A DNA stretch of 29,512 bases, from the IMG/VR virus record IMGVR_UViG_3300030118_005046, positions 1 through 29,512 of that record, one strand, 5' to 3'. This document shows, in pieces, positions 9,071 to 16,828 of this stretch (position 1 is its first letter; every line of letters begins with the position of its first letter). The position numbers and the translations under genes were made by a program. Source of the stretch: a virus. The notes beneath the pieces are model-generated. The model searched no databases and was not told where the DNA came from. It saw only the letters and a list, made by a program, of their open reading frames with translations.

Positions 9071-10515
9071 ACCTCCAAGGAAACGTACACGTTTCTCCCT
9101 TCCTTAACCATGACCGACAGTTTGTTCTCGATGAGTTTGCTTAGTCTCCTTTCGGCGGTCTTGACGCTTACAGCATTGAGCGCGGCATATCTAGCCTGTA
9201 ACTCGGTCTTTCTCACAACCTCCTTCTTGGTGCGATCGTGGACTTGTCTCTTACAACCCGCGAACGCCTGTTTCCATGCTCTGACATCAGCCTGTCTTTC
9301 CCTAGATGCCTTGTAGTCTCGCTTCTGTTCCAACCATATGATTAGATTGTGGAGGTTGTCATAGATTACCTCTGATGCCATGGATATGTGTTCCGCAGTA
9401 ATCACGTTAGAACCCATGGTAACAGCAATCATGTTGCTGAATATGATAGTGTAATTCTCGACGTTTGGCAAGAAGGATATTGCAGTCTCTCTCACATTGC
9501 CATCCGATACCGTCTTGACAAGATCGTAGTAGTCATCAACCGCACTTAACAGAGCGGCGTGGTAGTTAGGCCCTATCGAAAACAGCATATGGCTGTGGTT
9601 CACAGCGACTTCCTCTCTCTCCTCCTCAGTCATGGAGTCCCATTGGTCTTGGTCTATTCCTGCCACGGTGAATAGCCTGTCCCTGACATCATCCCTCATG
9701 CTGATAATCCAATTGGATATTTCTTCAAACGACCAGACTTGTTCGGGAACCGGAACATAGACACCAGACATTCGATGCTCGCTAGTGGTCTGCCGTGTCT
9801 CAAGATTGACATCATTCTGGTACAGGAACACTCTCTGGAAGAACCCCTTCTCAAGAACGTGGTGCATGATGTCCTTTGGTGGGAAGGTAGTAGCCCATAG
9901 GGAGATTCCAGACGGCGTGTATATCGACGCACCCTTCAAGTGATTGACAAGCACGTTGGTTTCGCTACCGATGGGAGCCATGGCCTGTTGCAAGAATAGA
10001 ATCTTCTGGCTGAAATACGATTTGGAATCATCAAGGAGTATGCTACCCTCATCGAACAGCAGAGTCTTGTAGCCATTCAAAAGACCGGGAACCACTTCAA
10101 AATCAACCCCTCCCACTCTCTTCCCATCCTCATCCACTTTCGGAGTCTCGATTACGGAACCAATCAACTTGGAGTCTGACCCCGCACTAAACTTCTCGCT
10201 CTCTATGCCGCACAACTTCAATATCTTGGCTGTGAATTCGTATGCTATCGACTTCCCTGATCTTGAGGCCTGTATCCAGAAGACATGAAGTCGGGAGTCG
10301 ATGTAAGCACCGTGTATTGGTATCCTCACATATGGAGCGAGCATCTGTCCAAGGATGTAAAAGTAAGAGAGCATCCCTGCATACTGGTTGAAGAAAGAGA
10401 GAGTGTCGAACCTCTCGACGTACTGCCTGAGTTTGTTACTGCCCTCATAGGGAGAGTTTACCACGCTGTAATCATTCCACTCCCTTCTTGTCGAAGCCAA
10501 CCCCCTCTCTATCAT
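9067..10515 (-). CDS. P-loop ATPase, probable replicative helicase-like protein
   Basis: 482 residues. Walker A variant QASRSGKS at residues 82-89 (first Gly replaced), Walker B TLLFDEGS near 151-158, and a GFFQR arginine-finger-like segment near residue 230. The C-terminal 50 residues look like a winged helix (AVSVKTAERRLSKLIENK), the arrangement seen in MCM-type helicases. The ATPase core also resembles phage DUF3987-type proteins that sit beside primases. I infer a replicative helicase or helicase-like ATPase working with the primase encoded three genes upstream. The exact family needs a profile search. The start follows the previous stop directly with GAGGG upstream. Confidence 0.55.
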   Translation of the reverse strand: MIERGLASTRREWNDYSVVNSPYEGSNKLRQYVERFDTLSFFNQYAGMLSYFYILGQMLAPYVRIPIHGAYIDSRLHVFWIQASRSGKSIAYEFTAKILKLCGIESEKFSAGSDSKLIGSVIETPKVDEDGKRVGGVDFEVVPGLLNGYKTLLFDEGSILLDDSKSYFSQKILFLQQAMAPIGSETNVLVNHLKGASIYTPSGISLWATTFPPKDIMHHVLEKGFFQRVFLYQNDVNLETRQTTSEHRMSGVYVPVPEQVWSFEEISNWIISMRDDVRDRLFTVAGIDQDQWDSMTEEEREEVAVNHSHMLFSIGPNYHAALLSAVDDYYDLVKTVSDGNVRETAISFLPNVENYTIIFSNMIAVTMGSNVITAEHISMASEVIYDNLHNLIIWLEQKRDYKASRERQADVRAWKQAFAGCKRQVHDRTKKEVVRKTELQARYAALNAVSVKTAERRLSKLIENKLSVMVKEGRNVYVSLEV

Positions 10516-10516
10516 T

Positions 10517-11221
10517 TCAAGCCCTCTTCATCTTTACTTTCTCATCAGCAACCGGCTCCTCGCTGTTAAGACAGAGTAGGATTCGGTTGGCGCGGATTTT
10601 GCCAACACCCTCCGCCGCTTGTAATTCCTTCGGAGAACATGATGTGATTTCTGAGATTGAGCCGAACTTAGCAAGGAGTCGCTTGGCTATTGCCTCGCTA
10701 CACCCTGCGGCTCTGAGGATGTCTATCCTCCTGTCCTCTGATGCCGTCTTACGAAGCAGACGATAGGTCGTGGGTGCGCTGAGTGAGCCATGCTTCTCAA
10801 AACGCTTGCAGATGAACCGAGCGGCTGATGATCTGTCAGGCATGATTAGGATACTGGCATCGTAGTCATTGTGGAATCTCGCTATCGACCCATAGAATGA
10901 GCCGAACACCTTGGGGTAACTCGTCTTCCGACCACCTCTCCTCGCCTTCGTTATGTATTGGTCTAGCGACCCCCACACCACCAAGGCAAATTGGTTGTAG
11001 TTATCATCGAGATTCTGCAATTGCCTCTCCAAGTGACCCGAATACAGACTGCTCATGTAATCGGATATGCTCTTTGCCTCGATGCCGACACTTGCAAATG
11101 CGTAGTCAGTAATCATGTTCTGGTTGATTACATAGGAGAGTCCCTTCTTATCACAATACTTCTTGACGAGATCCTCAAGGCCTGAGCGTTCACGATTGTC
11201 AATATAGAGAACCTTGGTCAC
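10517..11221 (-). CDS. ERCC4-family nuclease with helix-hairpin-helix tail (XPF/Hef-like)
   Basis: Structure-specific DNA nuclease, expected to cut branched DNA or flaps at replication forks. The nuclease domain fills the first 130 residues: YIDNRE, then TDYAFASVGIEAKSISDY, then a helix with HLERQLQNL. This matches the XPF pattern GDY...vERKxxxD, except that the signature Arg is Ala (EAKSISD); Glu, Lys and Asp are kept. The last 70 residues hold two helix-hairpin-helix motifs (CSEAIAKRLLAKFGS and AAEGVGKIRANRIL). Length fits a compact archaeal nuclease without helicase domain. The GTG at 11221 gives a GTGA overlap; a TTG at 11227 is the alternative start. Confidence 0.8.
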   Translation of the reverse strand: MTKVLYIDNRERSGLEDLVKKYCDKKGLSYVINQNMITDYAFASVGIEAKSISDYMSSLYSGHLERQLQNLDDNYNQFALVVWGSLDQYITKARRGGRKTSYPKVFGSFYGSIARFHNDYDASILIMPDRSSAARFICKRFEKHGSLSAPTTYRLLRKTASEDRRIDILRAAGCSEAIAKRLLAKFGSISEITSCSPKELQAAEGVGKIRANRILLCLNSEEPVADEKVKMKRA

Positions 11222-11490
11222 GGCCAACCGACCCCTGCTTGTTCGGCAAGTAAAAGTCGATTCATCAACTCAACAACCAACTTCGCCCACTCCTCACTCT
11301 GAGTGAGTGCTATGACCTTACCCTCCAATCTAACCTCAAAATCTGTGGGCCTATCCTTGTGTACCGCTATCGACCACGGCATCGCCTCCCGTATTGCCTC
11401 TGCTTGTTCTGGATCTTCGCTGTCAAACGCGGCTAGTAGCCTTGCCGCCTTCTCTCTTCTTATCTCATCTATGTCTTTGTCTTCACTCAT
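11218..11490 (-). CDS. Hypothetical protein (90 aa)
   Basis: Not recognised. N-terminus is a charged helix (IDEIRREKAARLLAAF), followed by an alpha/beta stretch with FEVRLEGKVIALTQ and a terminal amphipathic helix. No cysteines, no membrane segment. It begins right after the primase stop (TGAATG, with GGGAG upstream) and overlaps the nuclease start. So it is co-translated with replication genes and may be an accessory to one of them. Confidence 0.6.
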   Translation of the reverse strand: MSEDKDIDEIRREKAARLLAAFDSEDPEQAEAIREAMPWSIAVHKDRPTDFEVRLEGKVIALTQSEEWAKLVVELMNRLLLAEQAGVGWP

Positions 11491-12585
11491 TCATTCCACT
11501 CCCTTACCATCGAACATAGGGCATTTGCCAAGGCAAAGTCCTTCGCTATATATCCTCGCACAGGAAGGCGTTAGGTAATGCTTACTTGCACCATGAACGA
11601 GCATCTGCTGAGTAATCTTTGGGTTGTAATCTGCCCACTCCAAACCTGCTATCACTTCATGGGTCCATTGGACTACCTCTGCATTGCTAACCTTGCTCTC
11701 ATGTGGCGGTCTAGCAAAGTCCCTCTTGTAGTCCATGAGGTACATCATGAGGTACGATCGTGGTTTGTGTGGAGGGTTGCTACCCTTGGTGCAACAAGCG
11801 GCGTCAAGGCACGGGAGTATCGGAACCCCATTTAGGTTCCTTGCTGATACCCCAATTTCCGCCGCGTCGAACTTTTGAAACAATCCTGTCAGTCCTGTCA
11901 TGTTTGGGTCATGACTGACAATCTCGATTTCCAAGCCATTCTTGCCGTATGCCTTCATGCCACCTGATTGCGTTTCTGCCTTATCGCTGATTGAAGCCCA
12001 ACCATCCTGCAAATCCTTGGTGGAGACTGGTATAGACCACTTCTTCCTTTTGAAATTGTATGAATTTGGGATTCTGATATGCCTGTCGGGCCTGAATGAC
12101 ACAACAGGATCGATTGTGACCAAATCCATGTTCTTAATCCACTTGTTGATAATTACCCTTCCAGAGAATAGCAAGTTAGCCAACTCGTCCGGTGGCAACG
12201 TGTGTATCTCAGATAGCATGACCCAGATATGGAATCCACCGCCGGAGTACCATGTCGCATGACGTATGTCTTCCTTCTTGAGATGCTCTGTAAGTGTCAG
12301 GGTGTCACGGGTGCATCTCTCGCCCCACTCGTCCTCAGTTCCCTCTGGCAACACCTCCTCTGCCCTGCCTTTGTCAAGGTCGATGACAAAGTGTGGCACG
12401 ATTGCCGTTGAGTATTCGCATCGGTTCCCCTTGGTCTTCAAATGACGGAAACCATAGACTGTCGTGGTCAGATTGTCCCTCCCGTTCATGCTGTCTATGT
12501 ACCTCTGCAACTCTGCCATGTTGCGGACAACCTTCCTTGTCCTCATGTTTACTTCTCGTGGGAAGTCCGCAAACAAGTGCGACAT
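11491..12585 (-). CDS. Archaeal-type primase: PriS-like catalytic domain fused to PriL-like Fe-S domain
   Basis: Synthesises primers for DNA replication. 364 residues from the ATG at 12585, chosen because GAGGGC lies just upstream and the longer frame overlaps the previous gene. Catalytic motifs of the archaeo-eukaryotic primase fold: FVIDLDKG (D69, D71), YSGGGFHIWV (H119) and IDPVVSFRPDRHIRIPNS (D159 and the Arg/Pro strand that follows). The C-terminal third resembles the PriL iron-sulfur domain: LPCLDAAC near 258, PPHKPRSYLMMYL near 271, then WADYNPKITQQ and YLTPSCARIYSEGLC with further Cys at 351 and 355. C259, C342, C351 and C355 are candidate [4Fe-4S] ligands. It therefore appears to be a one-chain primase. 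Confidence 0.85.
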   Translation of the reverse strand: MSHLFADFPREVNMRTRKVVRNMAELQRYIDSMNGRDNLTTTVYGFRHLKTKGNRCEYSTAIVPHFVIDLDKGRAEEVLPEGTEDEWGERCTRDTLTLTEHLKKEDIRHATWYSGGGFHIWVMLSEIHTLPPDELANLLFSGRVIINKWIKNMDLVTIDPVVSFRPDRHIRIPNSYNFKRKKWSIPVSTKDLQDGWASISDKAETQSGGMKAYGKNGLEIEIVSHDPNMTGLTGLFQKFDAAEIGVSARNLNGVPILPCLDAACCTKGSNPPHKPRSYLMMYLMDYKRDFARPPHESKVSNAEVVQWTHEVIAGLEWADYNPKITQQMLVHGASKHYLTPSCARIYSEGLCLGKCPMFDGKGVE

Positions 12586-12587
12586 AC

Positions 12588-13565
12588 CTAGCCCTCTTGA
12601 GGGTAGGGCCATAGAATCTTCTCATAACGAGGACAATATCCCTTGAGATCGCACCAAGGCTCACAAATGACCTCCTGCGCTCTCCAGAAATCAATCAATG
12701 CAAAGGCCCTACCATCTAAATCGCCCTTGTATTGGTTATACGTCCTCACCAGTAATCTCAATTTGTCCATCATGGAGTCCATGTCCTTCTGTCGGACGGC
12801 CTCCACGCCACGCCACACCGCGTCCGGCTCCTCGCCCTCCTTAGACGCATAGCCTCCTGTGTGGTCCCACCCCCATCGTTCGCACTCCAGACCACCCAGA
12901 ACCTCATGGTCGCATTCTTTCAAGAGCATGACATAGTATGCCATCTCCTCTCTCATGTTACTCCACTTTGAGGGCTTGTGGTCTTTCCACATACCCGTCT
13001 TCAACTCATGAACATGAGGTATTCCCTCGGCATCAGCGAACAACCTGTCCACGATTCCTGTGAGGTGAACCAACTGTCCCTCTATGGTGACAACCGCGTC
13101 CAGACTTACCTCATTGCCAATCGGAAGGAAGAAGTGAGGGTCAGCACAATTCATGAATCGCTCTGCTTCAAGTTTCATGTATTTCGTCAAGTGCTGTTCC
13201 TCATCCAATTCATAGGGACCGCGCTTCGGATCGCCCTCACCAACAAACTCCATGAAATACTTCTCGACGTTCTCCAATCCGTATGACTTCATGGATGCGG
13301 CGTAAGATACGCTTACGTCTTGATAGAAGCGTTCGATCGAATCATGGACATTGGACCCGCGAATCATAGCCTCAGTCTCCTCAGACTTGATACCAAGGAC
13401 TCTCTTGATGAATGACTGCTGTTGGCAGAACCCGAAATCACCCAATGATGACTTCGACACTCTCAATATCACATCGTCGTTCATGCCCGGATGCCATTGG
13501 TATGAAGAGAAGAGTCCCGGCCTTCCCGGTACGGGGTATCTCTTTGGTGGACTAAATACCGACAC
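12588..13565 (-). CDS. RecB/Cas4-like PD-(D/E)XK nuclease with iron-sulfur cysteines
   Basis: 325 residues. Nuclease motifs in order: GSNVHDSIERF (H74), HLTGIVDRLF (D173), HVHELKTG (E187, K189), then REEMAYYVMLL, which matches the helix after the active site. C47 (FGFCQQQSF) plus C301, C305 and C311 (CEPWCDLKGYC) give the one-plus-three cysteine pattern of the iron-sulfur nucleases Cas4, AddB and Dna2. Expected to resect or trim DNA ends. No CRISPR genes are nearby, so a replication/recombination role is more likely. Start is GTG, preceded by a GGGGGA ribosome binding site in a hairpin loop. Its stop is two bases before the primase start. Confidence 0.8.
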   Translation of the reverse strand: MSVFSPPKRYPVPGRPGLFSSYQWHPGMNDDVILRVSKSSLGDFGFCQQQSFIKRVLGIKSEETEAMIRGSNVHDSIERFYQDVSVSYAASMKSYGLENVEKYFMEFVGEGDPKRGPYELDEEQHLTKYMKLEAERFMNCADPHFFLPIGNEVSLDAVVTIEGQLVHLTGIVDRLFADAEGIPHVHELKTGMWKDHKPSKWSNMREEMAYYVMLLKECDHEVLGGLECERWGWDHTGGYASKEGEEPDAVWRGVEAVRQKDMDSMMDKLRLLVRTYNQYKGDLDGRAFALIDFWRAQEVICEPWCDLKGYCPRYEKILWPYPQEG

Positions 13566-13586
13566 TATCCATTCCCCCTATGGATA
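13566..13586 (-). promoter_or_regulatory. Hairpin presenting the ribosome binding site of the Cas4-like gene
   Basis: On the leftward strand TATCCAT and ATGGATA are perfect 7-base arms around the loop AGGGGGA, ending one base before the GTG start at 13565. The loop is the only ribosome-binding-like sequence for that gene. It sits in one of the few real gaps in the leftward train (27 bases), so it may set expression of the downstream genes or be a protein-binding operator. Confidence 0.4.
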
Positions 13587-13592
13587 ATCCCC

Positions 13593-14828
13593 CTACTCGT
13601 CAATTACATCATCAGGATGATCTAGCGACCCATCTCTGAGTCCCTTCCAACCGTACCACTCTCCTCCTTCGGGGTCACGTCGGAAGACCTTGACCCTCCC
13701 AGAGGACTTTAGGCTCGTTCGGTTATGCGTGATGATGGCATGGGACTCTGACACTCCGGTCAATTCGCCCTTCTCGTCCCTCTCCTCAGTCACCTCAAAC
13801 TTGGCGACCTGTTGTAGCCAACCTTCTGTGTCCTTGAGCCAATGCGCTGTCTCAGCACCTATGATTTCGTTGCCACCGCTATCGTATGCGGTCTTCCCGT
13901 GCGTGATGATGTAGCAATGCACACCTAGTCTGCACAATTCCTGCAACGCAGTCAGAGCAGAATTGTATCGGCTCTTTCTGATGTTCCAATTGAATCGACC
14001 TATCTTGGTGGTAGCGTCCTTTCCTGCTACGGCTATGCCGTCTGGCCCTAACTTGAGGTCATCCACCTTCATGATAGTCTCACAGATGTGTAGCCAATGA
14101 TCTGCACCATCGAACACAACGGTCTTGAGATATGGCTTCGGCATCTTCCCATGCTCGTTGTAGTATGCCAATTGACCCTTAGCCATCTCGACAGCCGCTC
14201 TGAGATAGTCCATGGTGTTCTGGAACGTGGCGGGGTAGTCGTATGGGACTCGACTGGCCGCAGTCGATGACATGACCCATGGATTGAGGACGAGGATGTT
14301 TGTGTCGCCCTCGTGGTGAGCAGACTTGGTAGTCTCCCCACCCAGATCGAAATCGTAGTGGTGCATCTCCGCACCGTCCTCCTTCTCCTCTTCCGTAAGG
14401 CTATCCAGAACCGCGCCCGTCTTACCCGACTTGGGTGGCCCCCAGATTCCCATCAAGACGTAGTACGTCTTCTCGCTGATGAGATTCTTGGCCCTAGCCG
14501 CCTCTATCTGCTCCCATGCGGGGTTCGCTGATTTGGTCAGCCATTGTGCTGATGGTGTCTTCTTCTTGGGTGTCTTCTTCGTCACTTTCTTCTCCTCCTT
14601 TACTGGAAACTCTGCCGGAGAACTACCTTCTCCACTATACCCATCTCCACCTGCGGCTTCGATGTCCCTCAATTCCTGCTCCTCGATTGATAAGTTAGGA
14701 TCGTACTCTCCCTCTTGAACGAATATCTGCTTTGCTAGAGGCTCAGGCTTGCCACCTTCTGCCGGAGGATTAACCTCCTTGGCCTCAGTAGTGTCCTTCT
14801 TCTCCCAATTGTCCATGAATCCGGTCAT
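13593..14828 (-). CDS. RecA-fold ATPase, Sak4-like recombination factor
   Basis: 411 residues. The first 100 are charged, low-complexity and Lys/Pro/Glu-rich (KVTKKTPKKK), probably disordered. The ATPase core has Walker A GPPKSGKT at 130-137, DFDLGGET near 159-166, Walker B LKTVVFDGADH with D240, and a later CYIITHGKT strand. This is the core order of phage-encoded RecA-like 'NTP-binding' proteins of the Sak4 type, which assist strand annealing together with a phage SSB. The SSB-like gene lies two genes upstream. ATGA overlap with the previous gene, GGAGG ribosome binding site. Assignment to Sak4 rather than another RecA-fold ATPase is inference. Confidence 0.7.
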   Translation of the reverse strand: MTGFMDNWEKKDTTEAKEVNPPAEGGKPEPLAKQIFVQEGEYDPNLSIEEQELRDIEAAGGDGYSGEGSSPAEFPVKEEKKVTKKTPKKKTPSAQWLTKSANPAWEQIEAARAKNLISEKTYYVLMGIWGPPKSGKTGAVLDSLTEEEKEDGAEMHHYDFDLGGETTKSAHHEGDTNILVLNPWVMSSTAASRVPYDYPATFQNTMDYLRAAVEMAKGQLAYYNEHGKMPKPYLKTVVFDGADHWLHICETIMKVDDLKLGPDGIAVAGKDATTKIGRFNWNIRKSRYNSALTALQELCRLGVHCYIITHGKTAYDSGGNEIIGAETAHWLKDTEGWLQQVAKFEVTEERDEKGELTGVSESHAIITHNRTSLKSSGRVKVFRRDPEGGEWYGWKGLRDGSLDHPDDVIDE

Positions 14829-15109
14829 TCTAAGTCCTCCAATGGAAATCTGGTCATGACATCGCTGTTGTTGTCGTAATTGTCAAGCGTAGCCTGAGTC
14901 AGTATAGCGGCCACGACATGGAGATTGCTGTAATCCACATCTAGGTGTCCTATCCTAGAGGAACCTCCTGATCCATTGTCATCAGCAACTTGGTACTCAT
15001 CGCCACCTTCTCTGAGCCACTTAACGAAGTCAAGGAATGTACCCCTGACAAGTCTCTGTGAGTCTTTGGTAGTCCAGTTTCTCAACTCTCCCCAACCCTT
15101 CTTACTCAT
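14825..15109 (-). CDS. Hypothetical protein (94 aa)
   Basis: Not recognised. Start taken at the ATG at 15109, which follows the preceding stop by one base and has CAGGAG upstream; the longer frame begins inside the upstream gene. The first half is helical and basic (DSQRLVRGTFLDFVKWLREGG). After a Gly/Ser turn comes SRIGHLDVDYSNLHVVAAIL, and the end is acidic. No Cys. It sits between the SSB-like and Sak4-like genes, so it may be an accessory to them. Confidence 0.6.
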   Translation of the reverse strand: MSKKGWGELRNWTTKDSQRLVRGTFLDFVKWLREGGDEYQVADDNGSGGSSRIGHLDVDYSNLHVVAAILTQATLDNYDNNSDVMTRFPLEDLE

Positions 15110-15110
15110 T

Positions 15111-16415
15111 TCAGTCACTCCTGAATCCATCTAGGCCGCTAAGATCGTCGTCGTCTGCATCCTGACCCCATAGTATTCTCCTTGGGACAGGCCATACATT
15201 GAGAGCGTCTAGGTTGAGGCGTGTCTCACCCATGTCCGACTCCCATGTGCTTGAGCGCACGGTGACGAATACCTGTGTCCCTGCTGTGAAGTCTCTCCAT
15301 GTGTCATCGTCCAGTCCTTGGAAGGCATGATGGTCATTGACTAGGTATCTGCTGACATTGAGCCACAGGTTGTTCTCGCCATCCCTTCTGAGAGCCGCGC
15401 TACTCAGAGTCATGGAGTGTCTGTGTCCTCCGTCGGTGTACCTGTTAGGCTCTCCATCGTGGTCTATGTAGTCCACCACGCCCCTCATGCAAAAGAGAGG
15501 ACCGTATGATCGGCCAGTCTTCTCTGAATAGGTGGTGTTGGCCTCGTAGTAATCCATGACGCTTGAGAGGTCGGTGACGTATCCCATGAATTGGGACAGG
15601 TACTGATCGGGAGAGAACATAGCCTCCGCAGTCGCTCTCTGTGCATCGGGAACCCAATCTAGGCTGTAAGAGGGGTCGATGTTGTTTGCCTTGAGTATGG
15701 ACTCCTCTGGGTTGAAATATGACTCCCCCACCTCTGCCTTGAAACTGATTGGCTTGTTCATCTGCAAATGCACGTCAGCCGCATCGAAGGAGCATTCCAA
15801 TCTCATGGGGGGCAACGGCCCCTCAACTAGGAATTTGTCTGCTGTGTTACCGACGAACAGCCACTCGCGCTTGAGGGAAGATGCTCTCTTTGGTCCCTTT
15901 GGCCCTAGTAGTGCAACGTAGTATGACTTGTTCGGTACTGCTATCGCCCAAGGAGGAAGGCTACCCTCATCGCCCTGTTCGGTGTGTATTACTTGATCTG
16001 CCGCATTGGACACCTTCCATGACCCATCGGTGTAGTGAACCCTGCCAACGCCAACCGTGTTGTCGTTGTTGTATGGTCTGATACCATGACTGAGTACGTT
16101 GTTCAAGTCAATCTCCGCTTGCTCTGTGGCTAAGTCTCTCTGCTTGGACATCAAGTCTCGGAGGGAAACATGGCCGACAATCATGCCAACCCAATCTTCG
16201 CCCTTGCCGGACGAGGCCCCTCTGGCCCTAATCTTGTTCACTCTGTATGACTCTAAGAAGAACTCAAGATCCTCATCGTCAAGGTTGGCTAACTTGCCCT
16301 TAGCGTCTTTCCACGCATCTGGGTAGTGGCCTTCCACAAAGCCCGTGAAGTCCTTTTCGACTTCTGCTTCCGTCTTTCCTGTTCGCTGTGCTATTTCACT
16401 AAATATATCTGACAT
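15111..16415 (-). CDS. RPA/SSB-like single-stranded DNA-binding protein
   Basis: 434 residues. An N-terminal helical part (SEIAQRTGKTEAEVEKDF) is followed by two or more beta-rich stretches compatible with OB folds. One lies near residues 60-90 (KIRARGASSGKGEDWVGMIV). A second lies near 310-415 (GVVDYIDHDG, then SMTLSSAALR, TQVFVTVRSS, RLNLDALNVW). The C-terminus is acidic and short (DADDDDLSGLDGF), as in SSB tails that recruit partner proteins. Position beside Sak4-like, nuclease and primase genes agrees with this. OB folds cannot be proved by eye, so the call rests on strand pattern, tail and context. Confidence 0.5.
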   Translation of the reverse strand: MSDIFSEIAQRTGKTEAEVEKDFTGFVEGHYPDAWKDAKGKLANLDDEDLEFFLESYRVNKIRARGASSGKGEDWVGMIVGHVSLRDLMSKQRDLATEQAEIDLNNVLSHGIRPYNNDNTVGVGRVHYTDGSWKVSNAADQVIHTEQGDEGSLPPWAIAVPNKSYYVALLGPKGPKRASSLKREWLFVGNTADKFLVEGPLPPMRLECSFDAADVHLQMNKPISFKAEVGESYFNPEESILKANNIDPSYSLDWVPDAQRATAEAMFSPDQYLSQFMGYVTDLSSVMDYYEANTTYSEKTGRSYGPLFCMRGVVDYIDHDGEPNRYTDGGHRHSMTLSSAALRRDGENNLWLNVSRYLVNDHHAFQGLDDDTWRDFTAGTQVFVTVRSSTWESDMGETRLNLDALNVWPVPRRILWGQDADDDDLSGLDGFRSD

Positions 16416-16450
16416 AACTAATCCCTCAATGGGAGTCCGACGTGTGAGGA

Positions 16451-16828
16451 CTACCCTATAATCCCGCCGACGCTTTCAAGCAATTCCAATGCGTTCTCAA
16501 CGTCTGCATGAGTTTCTGGTTGAGACAGGACACCATTGTATCTTCTGACCATCTCCAGACCCTCTGTCGTGTTCGACAAGTCCTCTAGGCCGTTGATGAT
16601 GTTCAGTATCTTGGTAATCTCTTCTGTGTCCGAATACACGTTCTTGACCTCTATGCCTTTGTCGTTCAAGGCTCGTGACACTCCTGCTTTGATTACGGGT
16701 ATCCTCAATTCTGGTCTGATAATGTAACCACATTTGCGCTCTGTGGTCTGAACGCACTTGATGCCCCCTCTTATCGACGATGCGAGAATGATTACATCAC
16801 GATCATTCTGATTCAGTATCTTCGACAT
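16451..16828 (-). CDS. Hypothetical protein (125 aa)
   Basis: Not recognised. I start at the ATG at 16828, with GGAGG 9 bases upstream. This start lies inside the end of the ligase-like gene in another frame (26-base overlap). The product is alpha/beta: RDVIILASSIRGGIK, then a Thr-Glu-Arg-Lys-Cys turn and strand, PELRIPVIKAGVSRAL, and a helical C-terminal half with an acidic surface. Two cysteines only. No enzymatic motif. It is followed by a 35-base gap and then the SSB-like gene with its own GAGGG site. Confidence 0.6.
   Translation of the reverse strand: MSKILNQNDRDVIILASSIRGGIKCVQTTERKCGYIIRPELRIPVIKAGVSRALNDKGIEVKNVYSDTEEITKILNIINGLEDLSNTTEGLEMVRRYNGVLSQPETHADVENALELLESVGGIIG

Noticed and set aside
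6564-11897. Shared 13-mer CCTGTCAGTCCTG at 6564 and 11885
   Set aside because: Several 13-base matches are expected by chance in a window this size, and the second copy lies inside conserved primase coding sequence.
12588-13565. CRISPR adaptation locus suggested by the Cas4-like gene
   Set aside because: No repeat-spacer array and no cas1, cas2 or effector genes are present; neighbours are replication and recombination genes.
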